A DNA stretch of 24,211 nt from Caldifarciminota bacterium (GCA_015494735.1 WGAQ01000176.1:1-24211), one strand, 5' to 3'; counted from the first letter of the stretch, positions 1 to 7,630 are shown. Notes: generated by a model from the sequence alone, not told the origin. Made by a program: numbers and translations.

Positions 1-2
1 AC

Positions 3-770
3 ACGGGTGGATTCTTCGTCTTCAGCAACGAGGGAACTTCGAACGACTTCTATGTGGTGCTCGATACCGTATCGGACACCATAAGACTGACATGCGTCTC
101 CCACTCCAACGATGGAAGGATGGACAACGACCACGACATGGTTTATGACCACGATACCATGAGGTTCGAATGTCAGAACCAGAGCATGATAGTAAACCGG
201 AACGGAATGCTCTACGGTGTGGAATTTACTCTCATGGGACAGGTTGTACATGAGGATAACGACGATGCCGATAGGGGAACCCTGAGGGTTCAGTGGGGCG
301 GACTCGATGGAGGCATGTTCGAGAAGATGATACTGATAACGGACATGATAAACGGCGATACTGTCGAGTACGTGGACCACAACACCAGCGGTATGATAGA
401 GTTCGCCAGGAGCGACAGCGGAATCAACTTCAGGAAGCAGAGGACCGTCCAGGATTCGATGGGAAGGATGCTTGAAATCAACATAGACGGAACGGTGTAT
501 ACCGACACCTGGGAGCCCGGCGATTCCATAACCACCGATATGGAAGTATCCTTCATGGGCTCCGGAACTGCAACCCTTGCCAATGGAAGGGAGATTGGGG
601 TGGAGATGAGCACTTCTCCCACCGTCACCGTGGGTATCTGCGATGGTTCCGACAGGGTTGGTATCAAGGGCGGTATCCTGACCGAGGACCTCTACGTGGG
701 CGATGTGAAGGTGAAGACCGTCAACATCCAGTTCAACAGCGATTGCTCCTACAACATAAACAGCCAGTAA
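3..770 (+). CDS. Unrecognised acidic protein, 3' end of a gene cut by the window edge
   Basis: The reading frame is already open at the left edge and ends in TAA at 768-770, so only the last 255 residues are visible. The true start lies outside the window; an internal GTG at 54 is not a convincing start. The visible part is rich in Asp, Gly, Thr and Met, poor in Lys, and shows alternating polar/hydrophobic runs typical of beta-sheet. I see no membrane segment and no catalytic motif. Two Cys lie near the C-terminus (in GICDG and NSDCSYN). The composition suggests a secreted or surface protein, but that is inference. A GC hairpin follows 16 nt after the stop. I do not recognise a family and assign no function. 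Confidence 0.75.
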   Translation, partial: TGGFFVFSNEGTSNDFYVVLDTVSDTIRLTCVSHSNDGRMDNDHDMVYDHDTMRFECQNQSMIVNRNGMLYGVEFTLMGQVVHEDNDDADRGTLRVQWGGLDGGMFEKMILITDMINGDTVEYVDHNTSGMIEFARSDSGINFRKQRTVQDSMGRMLEINIDGTVYTDTWEPGDSITTDMEVSFMGSGTATLANGREIGVEMSTSPTVTVGICDGSDRVGIKGGILTEDLYVGDVKVKTVNIQFNSDCSYNINSQ

Positions 771-785
771 TATCAGCATCCCTCT

Positions 786-803
786 GGAGGGGTTCTCCCC
801 TCC
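786..803 (+). terminator. GC hairpin after the first gene, no U tract
   Basis: Perfect 7-bp stem GGAGGGG / CCCCTCC with loop TTCT, 16 nt after the stop at 770. It is followed by a pyrimidine-rich stretch rather than a run of T, and then directly by the trm1 -10 box. The position and the match to other gene-end hairpins in this window support a terminator role. Confidence 0.55.
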
Positions 804-810
804 TCTCCCT

Positions 811-816
811 TAAACT
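811..816 (+). promoter_or_regulatory. -10 box of trm1, near-leaderless
   Basis: TAAACT lies 9 nt before the ATG at 826, with TTCCCCCCG between. No Shine-Dalgarno sequence is present. With usual sigma-70 geometry (start about 7 nt after the box) the mRNA would begin about 2 nt before the ATG. The argS promoter has nearly the same sequence. Confidence 0.6.
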
Positions 817-825
817 TTCCCCCCG

Positions 826-1917
826 ATGGCCGAATACTCCGAAGGGAAGGCCCGTTATATCCTGCCCAGGAAGAAAGGTCAGTTCTTCAATCCCCGCGGT
901 CTCCTGTCGAGGGAGATAGGGATACTGATTACCAGGGCGGAGGCCCATCTCAGGGGTAAACCCATAAGCCTCCTGGAGACGATGTCCGGAATAGGGATAA
1001 GGACTGTTCGGTATGCTCTGGAGGGGGAAGTTTCCCTTCAATGGGCCAACGAGGGAAGTCACGAATCCATGGAACTCCTCCTTGAGAACCTCAAGCTCAA
1101 TGGCGTGGAGGACAGGGTATATACATCCGTGGAAGAAGCGAAGCACCTTCTGGCCAAGTTCTCCCTGATAGATGAGAGATTCGACATGATAGACCTGGAT
1201 GCATTCGGCTCCCCTTCCGAATTCTCCCATCACGCCATATCCGCCCTGAAACTGGGGGGAATCCTCTATCTCACCTCCACCGATGGATTCACCCTGTGCG
1301 GCCTCAAACAGGGGGCATCTCTGAGGAATTACGGTGTTCACACCCTTTCGGCCAGATTCTGCCACGAACTGGGGGGGAGGGTGGTGATGAGCCAGTTCAT
1401 GAAGGTGGCGGGTAACTTTGGATTTCACATGGAGCCCCTGGTGTTCGTTTACGATGGCTATTCGTGGCGCATCGCCATGAGGCTGGTGAAGGGGGTGGAG
1501 GGGCAGTTCACAGACTTCGGATATGTCCTATACAATCCATCCACCGCGGAGTACAGACTCATAAAGGACAATGCACTTCCGGAGCTGGATGGTAAATGGC
1601 GCATTTCCGGACCGGTTTACCTGGGTCCCATACACGACAGGAAATTCGTGGAGGTGATGTACGGCTTTTCCGGGGATTATCCCCTCGCCAGAAAAACCCT
1701 TAAGAAGATACTGGAGGAGATAGACCATCCCCTATATTACGACTACACCCAGATTTGCGATATGGTGGGAGTTTCGACGCCGTCCAGAAAGAAGATTATC
1801 CGGGAGTTGAGGAGGAGGGGATACAGGGCGAGCGAAACCCACATCTCGCCCGTCGGTATAAAGACCAATGCCCCCCTTTCGGTTCTCAGAGAGGTCCTCG
1901 TCTCCCTCAATCAATGA
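826..1917 (+). CDS. trm1: tRNA (guanine-N2)-dimethyltransferase, Trm1 family
   Basis: A 363-residue SAM-dependent methyltransferase of the Trm1 family, which dimethylates N2 of guanine 26 in tRNA; the Aquifex enzyme also acts on G27. Visible family features are FFNPRG near the N-terminus, the SAM-binding motif ETMSGIGIRTVRYALEG, the motif IV region LDAFGSP, TSTDGFTLCG, a CHELGG stretch, and the C-terminal THISPVGIKTNAP block shared with archaeal enzymes. Most family members have DPFGSP in motif IV; here Pro is replaced by Ala. Trm1 is usual in archaea and eukaryotes and rare in bacteria, so it hints at a thermophilic or Aquifex-like lineage or an old transfer. The ATG is placed by the -10 box 9 nt upstream. 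The 3' end overlaps the convergent gene by 7 nt. Confidence 0.9.
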   Translation: MAEYSEGKARYILPRKKGQFFNPRGLLSREIGILITRAEAHLRGKPISLLETMSGIGIRTVRYALEGEVSLQWANEGSHESMELLLENLKLNGVEDRVYTSVEEAKHLLAKFSLIDERFDMIDLDAFGSPSEFSHHAISALKLGGILYLTSTDGFTLCGLKQGASLRNYGVHTLSARFCHELGGRVVMSQFMKVAGNFGFHMEPLVFVYDGYSWRIAMRLVKGVEGQFTDFGYVLYNPSTAEYRLIKDNALPELDGKWRISGPVYLGPIHDRKFVEVMYGFSGDYPLARKTLKKILEEIDHPLYYDYTQICDMVGVSTPSRKKIIRELRRRGYRASETHISPVGIKTNAPLSVLREVLVSLNQ

Positions 1918-2222
1918 TTCATATACCCTGCCACCCTCTCTATGAGGTATCCCATCAGGGGTATGTTGCAGTTCAGTATGGAAGAGATGCCGTTTCGGAT
2001 TTCGAAGTGCAGGTGCTTCTGCTCTCTCAGAATCCTGTCCAGTGCGAATTCGCCCCTCAGACCCCGGAAGTAGGCGGAGAACTTCTGATTGGAGATGGCT
2101 ATGTATCCTTCCACGACCCCATTCTCCTTCACCAGTACCATGAAATCCCTTCCCAGCAGGGCGAGTATCTGGAGCAAATCCTCCAGCATAATTCCTTTCG
2201 GGTCGAATGTTATCCTCTGCAT
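1911..2222 (-). CDS. Small DUF4388-like protein
   Basis: A 103-residue protein resembling DUF4388 (PatA N-terminal-like): MLEDLLQILALLGRDF, then GYIAISNQKFSAYFRGLRGEFALDRIL, then HLHFEIRNG. In known proteins this domain usually sits next to response-regulator or signalling modules; its biochemical role is unclear. Here it stands alone, with a short C-terminal tail. A TTG at 2258 would add 12 residues, but I chose ATG 2222 because a TATAAT box ends 7 nt before it, the spacing seen throughout the window; the TTG would lie upstream of the promoter. It converges with trm1 and the last 7 nt overlap. Family assignment is by motif memory only. Confidence 0.65.
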   Translation of the reverse strand: MQRITFDPKGIMLEDLLQILALLGRDFMVLVKENGVVEGYIAISNQKFSAYFRGLRGEFALDRILREQKHLHFEIRNGISSILNCNIPLMGYLIERVAGYMNH

Positions 2223-2229
2223 GTCGGTA

Positions 2230-2235
2230 ATTATA
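2230..2235 (-). promoter_or_regulatory. -10 box of the DUF4388-like gene
   Basis: A perfect TATAAT on the minus strand, followed by TACCGAC and the ATG at 2222. It lies inside the reading frame that would run from the upstream TTG, which argues against that longer start. The 2236-2435 gap behind it holds an AT-rich stretch with a short palindrome (2304-2316) but no gene I can support. Confidence 0.6.
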
Positions 2236-2435
2236 ATCCCGTTCCGTGCAAATTTCAATAACTCAATGCCTTACGCATGTTTGTTGTCTAAAGTGATTGA
2301 TGGTCAAAATTTTTGATTTTCGAGGTTTATGCCGCTGTGCTCAAATTGAAAGGATAACCCATCCCATTTCTTTAAATCGTTACAGTTCGGATATAACAAG
2401 GTGCTCTCCACTGAAGGCATATAGGGATACCTGAT

Positions 2436-3398
2436 TCAGTTATCTCTCCCGGTAAGGAGTTCCAGAATCTGCACCGCGTTGGTGGCAGCCCCCTTTCTGA
2501 GATTGTCCGCCACCACCCACATGTCGTAAGTCTTCTCCAGCATGGGATGCTTCCTGATTCTGGAGACGAATACCTCATCCCTTCCCGCCGCCATGTCCGG
2601 AGTGAGGATACCTTCCACATATACTATTCCCCTCCCGGATTTCACCGCCTGTATGACTTCCTCCACCGGGGGATTGCTCCTCAAATCCACTTCCACCGCT
2701 TCCGAGTGGGATACGGGAACGGGTACCCTGACCGCTGTGGCGGAAATCTTCAGGTCCGGTCTGTGTAGAATCTTCCTGCTCTCATTGATCAGCTTCCACT
2801 CCTCCGTGTAGAATCCATCCTTCAGGTCCCCTATAGCCGGAATCACATTCCCCACTATGGGGACGGGGAACGGGCTGTTTTCGTACCTCTGCCCTTCGAT
2901 TTCCATTTCGTATGCCTTAAGCCCATCCCTGCCCGCTCCGGATACGGACTGGTAGGTGGCCACGAATACCCTCTCTATTCCAAATCTGTCCTCCAGAGGC
3001 TTGAGGGCCACCACCATCTGGATGGTGGAGCAGTTGGGATTGGCGATGATGCCCCTGTGCCATTCCACGTCTTCGGGATTCACCTCCGGAACCACCAGAG
3101 GGACCCATTCCTCCATGCGGAATGCGCTGGAGTTGTCTATGACCACGGCTCCCCTCTCCGCAAATCGGGGATTGAGATTCCTGCTGGTTCTGGCATCCAC
3201 GGCGGATAGGACGAAGTCCACCTTTCCGTCGAAGGAGTTCGAGGGCAGAGTTTCCAGCTCCTTTCCCATGTACTTCACCACCCTGCCCCCGGAGGACGAA
3301 AGGGGGATGACCTCGATGGAATCTCCGAATCTCTCCTCGAGAACTCTGAGCATGAGGGAGCCCACCAGACCGGTTGCTCCCAGAACTGCCACCCTCAT
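2436..3398 (-). CDS. asd: Aspartate-semialdehyde dehydrogenase
   Basis: Reduces aspartyl phosphate to aspartate semialdehyde with NADPH, the branch point to lysine/diaminopimelate, threonine and methionine. The 320-residue protein shows the N-terminal Rossmann motif GATGLVG, the catalytic Cys123 in ANPNCSTIQ, SVSGAGRDG, and the active-site His in RVPVPVSHSE, all as expected. The frame extends upstream to 3431, but the ATG at 3398 gives the canonical MRVAVLGATG start and has a -10-like box 7 nt upstream. It is the last gene of the tatA-tldD-ZIP block, 10 nt after the ZIP stop, and seems able to be transcribed from its own promoter as well. Confidence 0.95.
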   Translation of the reverse strand: MRVAVLGATGLVGSLMLRVLEERFGDSIEVIPLSSSGGRVVKYMGKELETLPSNSFDGKVDFVLSAVDARTSRNLNPRFAERGAVVIDNSSAFRMEEWVPLVVPEVNPEDVEWHRGIIANPNCSTIQMVVALKPLEDRFGIERVFVATYQSVSGAGRDGLKAYEMEIEGQRYENSPFPVPIVGNVIPAIGDLKDGFYTEEWKLINESRKILHRPDLKISATAVRVPVPVSHSEAVEVDLRSNPPVEEVIQAVKSGRGIVYVEGILTPDMAAGRDEVFVSRIRKHPMLEKTYDMWVVADNLRKGAATNAVQILELLTGRDN

Positions 3399-3405
3399 GG
3401 GCGAA

Positions 3406-3411
3406 AGTCTA
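3406..3411 (-). promoter_or_regulatory. -10-like box of asd overlapping the ZIP stop codon
   Basis: TAGACT on the minus strand, 7 nt before the asd ATG. Its first three bases are the TAG stop of the ZIP gene. It is a weaker match than the other boxes, but the spacing fits. Confidence 0.45.
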
Positions 3412-4137
3412 AAGGAGTATGGAGAAGACAATCATGAACAGGAGACCCATCATGAGGGAGATGGACATGGTGTCTCCCTCTATCTTCTCCAGGGAGGAGG
3501 GGACCAGTTCGCTGAATACCAGGTAAATCATGGCGCCGGCTGCAAAACCGAATCCCACGGGCAGGAAGGGCTTGAATATCTCGACGGCTATGTATGCGGG
3601 GACTGCCATGAGGGGCTGGGGGAGGGAGGAGAAGATGCTCCAGAACATGGCTTCCCATGCGCTTGCTCCCTGTGCGATGAGGAACAGGGATATGGCCAGT
3701 CCCTCGGGAATATTGTGGACAGCGATTGCCAGACTGGTGAGTATTCCCAGATTCTCTCCACCTCCGAAGGAGACGCCCACTCCTATCCCTTCCGCGAAGC
3801 TGTGCATCGTCATGATTATGAGGAATATGATGGCCTTCTTTGCCGATTTGCCGCGCAGACTTCCCAGCATGTACTCCTTGTCCTCGTGGAAGAACTTTTC
3901 GGACAGGATTATGAAGACCATTCCCAGGATTATTCCGATGACCGTACCCCACTGGGAGAGATGGAGTCCTTCGAATATCAGGTTATAACTGGCTCCCACC
4001 ATGAGCCCACCGGCCAGAGCCTCCGAAATCCCTATGATCTTCCTGGAGAGGTTCCTGACGAAGAAGAAGGGCACGGCTCCCAGACCGGTGGCCAGGTCTG
4101 TCAACAGGGCTATGAAGAACACCTCCAGCACATTCAT
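3409..4137 (-). CDS. ZIP-family divalent metal transporter
   Basis: A 242-residue membrane protein of the ZIP (ZupT-like) family, which brings zinc, iron or other divalent ions into the cytoplasm. The two diagnostic metal-site motifs in central membrane helices are present: MHSFAEG and HNIPEG. About eight hydrophobic segments are visible. A short charged loop after the third segment (EKFFHEDKEYM) stands where ZIP proteins carry their variable His-containing loop. Its ATG overlaps the tldD stop as ATGA, so the two are translationally coupled. The substrate cannot be told from sequence. The neighbouring metalloprotease gene tldD gives no clear reason for the linkage. Confidence 0.88.
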   Translation of the reverse strand: MNVLEVFFIALLTDLATGLGAVPFFFVRNLSRKIIGISEALAGGLMVGASYNLIFEGLHLSQWGTVIGIILGMVFIILSEKFFHEDKEYMLGSLRGKSAKKAIIFLIIMTMHSFAEGIGVGVSFGGGENLGILTSLAIAVHNIPEGLAISLFLIAQGASAWEAMFWSIFSSLPQPLMAVPAYIAVEIFKPFLPVGFGFAAGAMIYLVFSELVPSSLEKIEGDTMSISLMMGLLFMIVFSILL

Positions 4138-5570
4138 ACCGCACCTACCTTTACTTTTCTGAACAGCGCGGGGCTGCTTCCATGCCCCACTCTCGCTACC
4201 TGTCCCGGCTCACCCTTTCCACAGTTGGGGACTCCCCAGATTTTCCAGTACTTCTCGCTGGCCACACCATCCAGGCTGCTCCAGAAATGGGGAGTTATAC
4301 CGTAATAGACGGCATTCCTGTATATTTCGTCCTTCAGGAGCTTACCGTTCTTAATCCTGTAAGCCACCTCCGTTGCGAACTGGAAATTCAGCCTCCTCTG
4401 GTCTATGGACCAAGACTTGTTGTAATCGATGAAGTATCCGTCGTCCACCATGGAAATGAGTTCCTCCAGTTCGTACTCCCCGGGCAGGAGGTTCACGTTG
4501 GTCATCCTCACTATGGGAATCCGGTTCCAGGAACTGGCCCTGCTGGCTCCCGTGGATTTCTTTCCTATGAGGGGAGCGGAGTCTCTGGAGGAGAGGTAGT
4601 TGTCCAGAATGCCCTCCTTTATAAGGTCCGCCCTCTTACCGAGAACTCCGTCGTCGTCGTACTTGAAGCTTCCGAGACCTCCGGGTATGGTGGCATCCTG
4701 GACTATATTCATGTGGGGAGAGCCGTATCTGATTCCCAGTTGAGTGGCCCAGCTGGTTCCGGCATATCCGGCCTCGTATCCGAAAACCCTGTCCAGTTCC
4801 AGAGGATGCCCGACGCTCTCGTGAATCTGGAGGGCCATCTGCTGCGTCCCTATGATTAAATCGCTCTCTCCCGCCGGAAGTTTTGGAGCGCTCAGGAGTC
4901 TGATGGCCTCTTCCGCCACGGGGAGGGCATTCTCCTTCCATTTTGCCCGTGTAATCAACTCGTAGCCCCCTGTCCCGAAATCCCCTCCGTGGGATGCGGG
5001 GTAGGAGCGGGTCTGCATATCCGATTCGGAGAAGGCGTACACAGTATATCCGCCCCCGCTCTGATATATGACCTGCCTTATGAGATGCCCCTCCGTGGAT
5101 GCAAAGACCTTATCTATCCTGCTGAAACTCATGGATGCTGTGAAGATTCTTATGGCATCCAGATTCCTCACCTCGTCGTATATGGAGAAGAGGAAGTTCA
5201 ACTTCTCTTCCACCGGTACTCCGAAGGGGTCGATTTCCAGTGGTGTGATGTAGTCATCCACGTACACTTCCTCTTCCGAAAGGGTCAGGCCCCTTCCACC
5301 TGCGGAATAGGATGCTTTTGCAATTGCGACCGCTTCCTTCACGGTTCTGTAGGCGCTCTCTATGCTCACTTCGTTCGTGGAGGAGAATCCCCAGAATCCC
5401 CTGTACATTACCCGTATTCCGATTCCGCTCGAGGTGGTATGACTTATGGATTCCACCCGGTCGTTCTTCACGCTTATGTCCTGATGTTCCTCCTGGATTA
5501 TCCTGACATCACCGTAATCCACATTATGACTCCTTATCAGGTCTATTATCTCCCGGGCCAGTTCCTTCAT
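4134..5570 (-). CDS. tldD: TldD-family metalloprotease
   Basis: A 478-residue member of the TldD/PmbA family. In E. coli TldD carries the zinc site and works with TldE/PmbA to trim peptides such as microcin B17 precursor and the CcdA antitoxin. The zinc motif HExxxH is intact (H250, E251, H255, in QIHESVGHPLELDR), as is the C-terminal CGKGEPGQVARVGHG segment. No TldE partner is encoded in this window. The start overlaps the tatA 3' end by 47 nt and has a good Shine-Dalgarno site (AAGGAG, 7 nt spacing), so translation from inside tatA is plausible. The stop overlaps the next gene as ATGA. Confidence 0.93.
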   Translation of the reverse strand: MKELAREIIDLIRSHNVDYGDVRIIQEEHQDISVKNDRVESISHTTSSGIGIRVMYRGFWGFSSTNEVSIESAYRTVKEAVAIAKASYSAGGRGLTLSEEEVYVDDYITPLEIDPFGVPVEEKLNFLFSIYDEVRNLDAIRIFTASMSFSRIDKVFASTEGHLIRQVIYQSGGGYTVYAFSESDMQTRSYPASHGGDFGTGGYELITRAKWKENALPVAEEAIRLLSAPKLPAGESDLIIGTQQMALQIHESVGHPLELDRVFGYEAGYAGTSWATQLGIRYGSPHMNIVQDATIPGGLGSFKYDDDGVLGKRADLIKEGILDNYLSSRDSAPLIGKKSTGASRASSWNRIPIVRMTNVNLLPGEYELEELISMVDDGYFIDYNKSWSIDQRRLNFQFATEVAYRIKNGKLLKDEIYRNAVYYGITPHFWSSLDGVASEKYWKIWGVPNCGKGEPGQVARVGHGSSPALFRKVKVGAV

Positions 5571-5733
5571 CTTCTATCTCCTTCTTTATGGTTTCCTCCA
5601 CCTCCCTCATGGCGGAGGTGAATTCCCTGTAAACCTTTCCCATGGCTCTGGCGACTTCAGGAATCTTGTCGGGACCGAACAGCACCAGGAAGATTATTAT
5701 GAGCAGAACGACTTCCTGAAATCCCAGGTTCAT
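5524..5733 (-). CDS. tatA: Twin-arginine translocase subunit TatA/TatB family
   Basis: A 69-residue protein with one N-terminal membrane helix, the FGPDKIPEVARAMGK hinge of TatA/TatB proteins, an amphipathic helix and a charged C-terminal tail, all in the order expected for a Tat pore subunit exporting folded proteins. The frame runs on to 5796, but MNLGFQEVVLLIII at 5733 is the family-like start and has a TTTAAAATTT box just upstream. TatB is possible, but the short length favours TatA. No tatC is in the window. It heads the operon that continues with tldD, overlapping it by 47 nt. Confidence 0.88.
   Translation of the reverse strand: MNLGFQEVVLLIIIFLVLFGPDKIPEVARAMGKVYREFTSAMREVEETIKKEIEDEGTGPGDNRPDKES
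5578..5583 (-). promoter_or_regulatory. Shine-Dalgarno site of tldD inside tatA
   Basis: AAGGAG on the minus strand, 7 nt before the tldD ATG at 5570. It lies in tatA coding sequence and supports the 47-nt overlap as real. It shows that Shine-Dalgarno initiation is used for genes inside operons here. Confidence 0.65.
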
Positions 5734-5743
5734 GGAGGTTGAA

Positions 5744-5749
5744 ATTTTA
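5744..5749 (-). promoter_or_regulatory. -10 box of the tatA-tldD-ZIP-asd operon
   Basis: TAAAAT within TTTAAAATTT on the minus strand, 10 nt before the tatA ATG, with no Shine-Dalgarno between. A 15-bp palindrome (5760-5774) lies about 10 bp upstream, over the -35 zone. Confidence 0.6.
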
Positions 5750-5759
5750 AAGGGAATAT

Positions 5760-5774
5760 TGCAAATGATTTGCA
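5760..5774. promoter_or_regulatory. Perfect palindrome in the tatA/rpsA divergent region, possible operator
   Basis: TGCAAAT-G-ATTTGCA, a 7-bp perfect inverted repeat around one central base. It lies where the -35 region of the tatA promoter would be, a usual repressor position. A weaker repeat (ATGCA 5862-5866 / TGCAT 5876-5880) lies upstream of the rpsA promoter. No regulator is identifiable. Confidence 0.4.
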
Positions 5775-5890
5775 GTTGTGTTTCGACTATCTCCAATCCC
5801 CGAATTCATGATGAAATCGGTTAAATGGACCATTTCCGATTATTCCCCGATACGGGCTCCGATGCAATTCTCCGGTGCATTCGTTTCCTT

Positions 5891-5896
5891 TAAAAT
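5891..5896 (+). promoter_or_regulatory. -10 box of rpsA with a true 5' leader
   Basis: TAAAAT inside TTTAAAATTG, 31 nt before the rpsA ATG. Usual geometry gives a leader of roughly 25 nt, which includes the Shine-Dalgarno site. This is the one operon-leading gene in the window with such a leader. Confidence 0.6.
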
Positions 5897-5910
5897 TGTC
5901 CAAAACTTTC

Positions 5911-5918
5911 AGGGAGGT
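5911..5918 (+). promoter_or_regulatory. Strong Shine-Dalgarno site of rpsA
   Basis: AGGGAGGT, 9 nt before ATG 5928. It decides this start over the upstream in-frame ATG codons, and contrasts with the leaderless genes around it. Confidence 0.75.
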
Positions 5919-5927
5919 AAAAGAGGG

Positions 5928-7622
5928 ATGCTGAACGACAAGGAGTTCCTGGAGCTGATAGAAGGAAAGATAAAGGAGAAGGGGCTGAAGGAGGATGAGA
6001 TCGTAAAGGGCGTTGTGGTGAAGGTGGACGAACGGGAGGTGTTCATAGATGTGGGAGGAAAAGCGGAAGGAATCCTCCCGAAGGATGAGTTCAGGAATCA
6101 GGAGGTGAAGCCCGGCGACGAGGTGTACGTGTACATCGAGGCCGTGGACAGCAAGGAAGGGCTGAAGATATCCAAGAAGAAGGCCGACTTCGAGCTGAAC
6201 TGGGAGAAGATAAGGGACGCGTACGAGAACAATACCACGGTGGAGGCCAAGGTAATAGGGCAGGTGAAGGGGGGTCTCATAGTGGATGTCTTCGGAGTGG
6301 AGGCCTTCCTGCCGGGCAGTCAGGTGGACCGCAAGAGGATAAGGAACTTCCAGCAATTCATAGGAAAGACCATTCCGGTTAAAATCATAAAGGTCAACAA
6401 GCAGAGGAAGAACGTCATAGTCTCCAGGCTGGAAGTCCTGGAGGAGCAGGAGGAACTCTCCCGTCAGAGGCTCAAGGAGCTCAAGGTGGGGGATGTCATC
6501 GAGGGGACGGTCAAGAACGTGGTGGAATTCGGTATATTCGTGGACCTGGGCAACGGACTGGAGGGGCTGGTGCATATATCCGAGGTGTCGTGGACCAAGG
6601 TGGACAACCTGCATGAACTCTACAAGCCCGGCGATAAGGTGAAGGTCCAGGTCCTGGAGATAGATCCCGATAAGAAGAAGGTTTCCCTTTCCATTAAGAG
6701 GCTCCAGCCCCATCCCTGGGAGGAGGTGGCCAAGAAGTACCCCATCGGATCCAGGGTTAAGGGGAAGGTCAAGAAAATCGTGGACTATGGATTCTTCGTG
6801 GAACTGGAGCCCGGTGTCGAGGGTCTGGTGCACATATCTGAGATGAAGTGGGGCAGGCCCCCTGCCCATCCCTCCGAGATGGTCAAGGAGGGGGACGAGG
6901 TGGAACTGGTGGTGCTCAACGTGGATGTGGAGCGCCAGAGGATATCCCTCGGAATGAAGCAGACCCAGCCCGACCCCTGGGCCATCATCGAGGAGAAGTA
7001 TCCCGTTGGCTCTGTCGTCAGAGGCAGGGTGGTGGACTTCGACAACTTCGGTGCATTCTTGGAAATCGAGCCCGACATCCTGGGATACATACACATATCC
7101 AATATGTCCTGGACCAAGCGAATTAACAGCCCTCAGGAGATACTTAAGAAGGGACAGAAGGTGAAGGCCCTGGTCAAGGAGATAGACAAGAAGCAGAGAA
7201 TACTGGAACTCAGTTTGAAGGACCTGACCCCCAATCCGTGGGAGCAGATAGAGAAGCAGCTCAAACCCGGTACAGAGATCAGGGCACGGATTCTCAGGGT
7301 TCTGGACAAGGGCGTTATAGTGGACGTTTACGATGGGATAGAGGGCTTCGTCCCGGTGAATCAATTGCAGAAGAAGGGCTCTCCCAGGGAGAATTATCAG
7401 GAGGGCGAGGACCTCAACCTGGTGGTCCAGAAGGTGGAGCCCAGGCGCAAGAGGATTCTCCTCTCCGAAAGGGAGTACTACAGGCGTCAGGCGAAGAAGG
7501 AAGAGGAGAAGCGGAGAGCGAAGGCCGTTCAGGAGCCTTCCAGGGTCAATCTGGGCGAAATCCTCAGCAAGGAACTTCAGAAGCTCCAGGAACTCATCGG
7601 AGGAGAGGAGTCGGAAGGTTAA
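5928..7622 (+). CDS. rpsA: 30S ribosomal protein S1, six S1 domains
   Basis: A 564-residue S1 protein, which binds mRNA on the 30S subunit and helps initiation on structured or Shine-Dalgarno-containing messages. Six S1 (OB-fold) repeats can be followed at about residues 23-85, 103-168, 187-257, 273-342, 359-428 and 445-510. Domains 3 to 5 carry the classic pattern, for example GIFVDLGNGLEGLVHISE and GFFVELEPGVEGLVHISE. A Lys/Glu-rich tail of about 50 residues follows. Length and domain number match E. coli S1 (557 residues). The frame extends 50 codons upstream, but the Shine-Dalgarno site and family alignment place the start here. The gene stands alone between a promoter with a leader and an intrinsic terminator. 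Confidence 0.96.
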   Translation: MLNDKEFLELIEGKIKEKGLKEDEIVKGVVVKVDEREVFIDVGGKAEGILPKDEFRNQEVKPGDEVYVYIEAVDSKEGLKISKKKADFELNWEKIRDAYENNTTVEAKVIGQVKGGLIVDVFGVEAFLPGSQVDRKRIRNFQQFIGKTIPVKIIKVNKQRKNVIVSRLEVLEEQEELSRQRLKELKVGDVIEGTVKNVVEFGIFVDLGNGLEGLVHISEVSWTKVDNLHELYKPGDKVKVQVLEIDPDKKKVSLSIKRLQPHPWEEVAKKYPIGSRVKGKVKKIVDYGFFVELEPGVEGLVHISEMKWGRPPAHPSEMVKEGDEVELVVLNVDVERQRISLGMKQTQPDPWAIIEEKYPVGSVVRGRVVDFDNFGAFLEIEPDILGYIHISNMSWTKRINSPQEILKKGQKVKALVKEIDKKQRILELSLKDLTPNPWEQIEKQLKPGTEIRARILRVLDKGVIVDVYDGIEGFVPVNQLQKKGSPRENYQEGEDLNLVVQKVEPRRKRILLSEREYYRRQAKKEEEKRRAKAVQEPSRVNLGEILSKELQKLQELIGGEESEG

Positions 7623-7630
7623 TCTCCCTG

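Noticed and set aside
733..1428. A 231-codon minus-strand frame across the start of trm1
   Set aside because: Shadow frame; trm1 motifs on the plus strand explain the region.
2304..2316. Palindrome TCAAAATTTTTGA in the gap before the DUF4388-like gene
   Set aside because: Short and pure A/T in its core; about 80 bp from the nearest start, so chance is a sufficient explanation.
2956..4305. A 449-codon open frame on the plus strand across asd and the ZIP gene
   Set aside because: It covers two well-supported minus-strand genes and shows no domain of its own.
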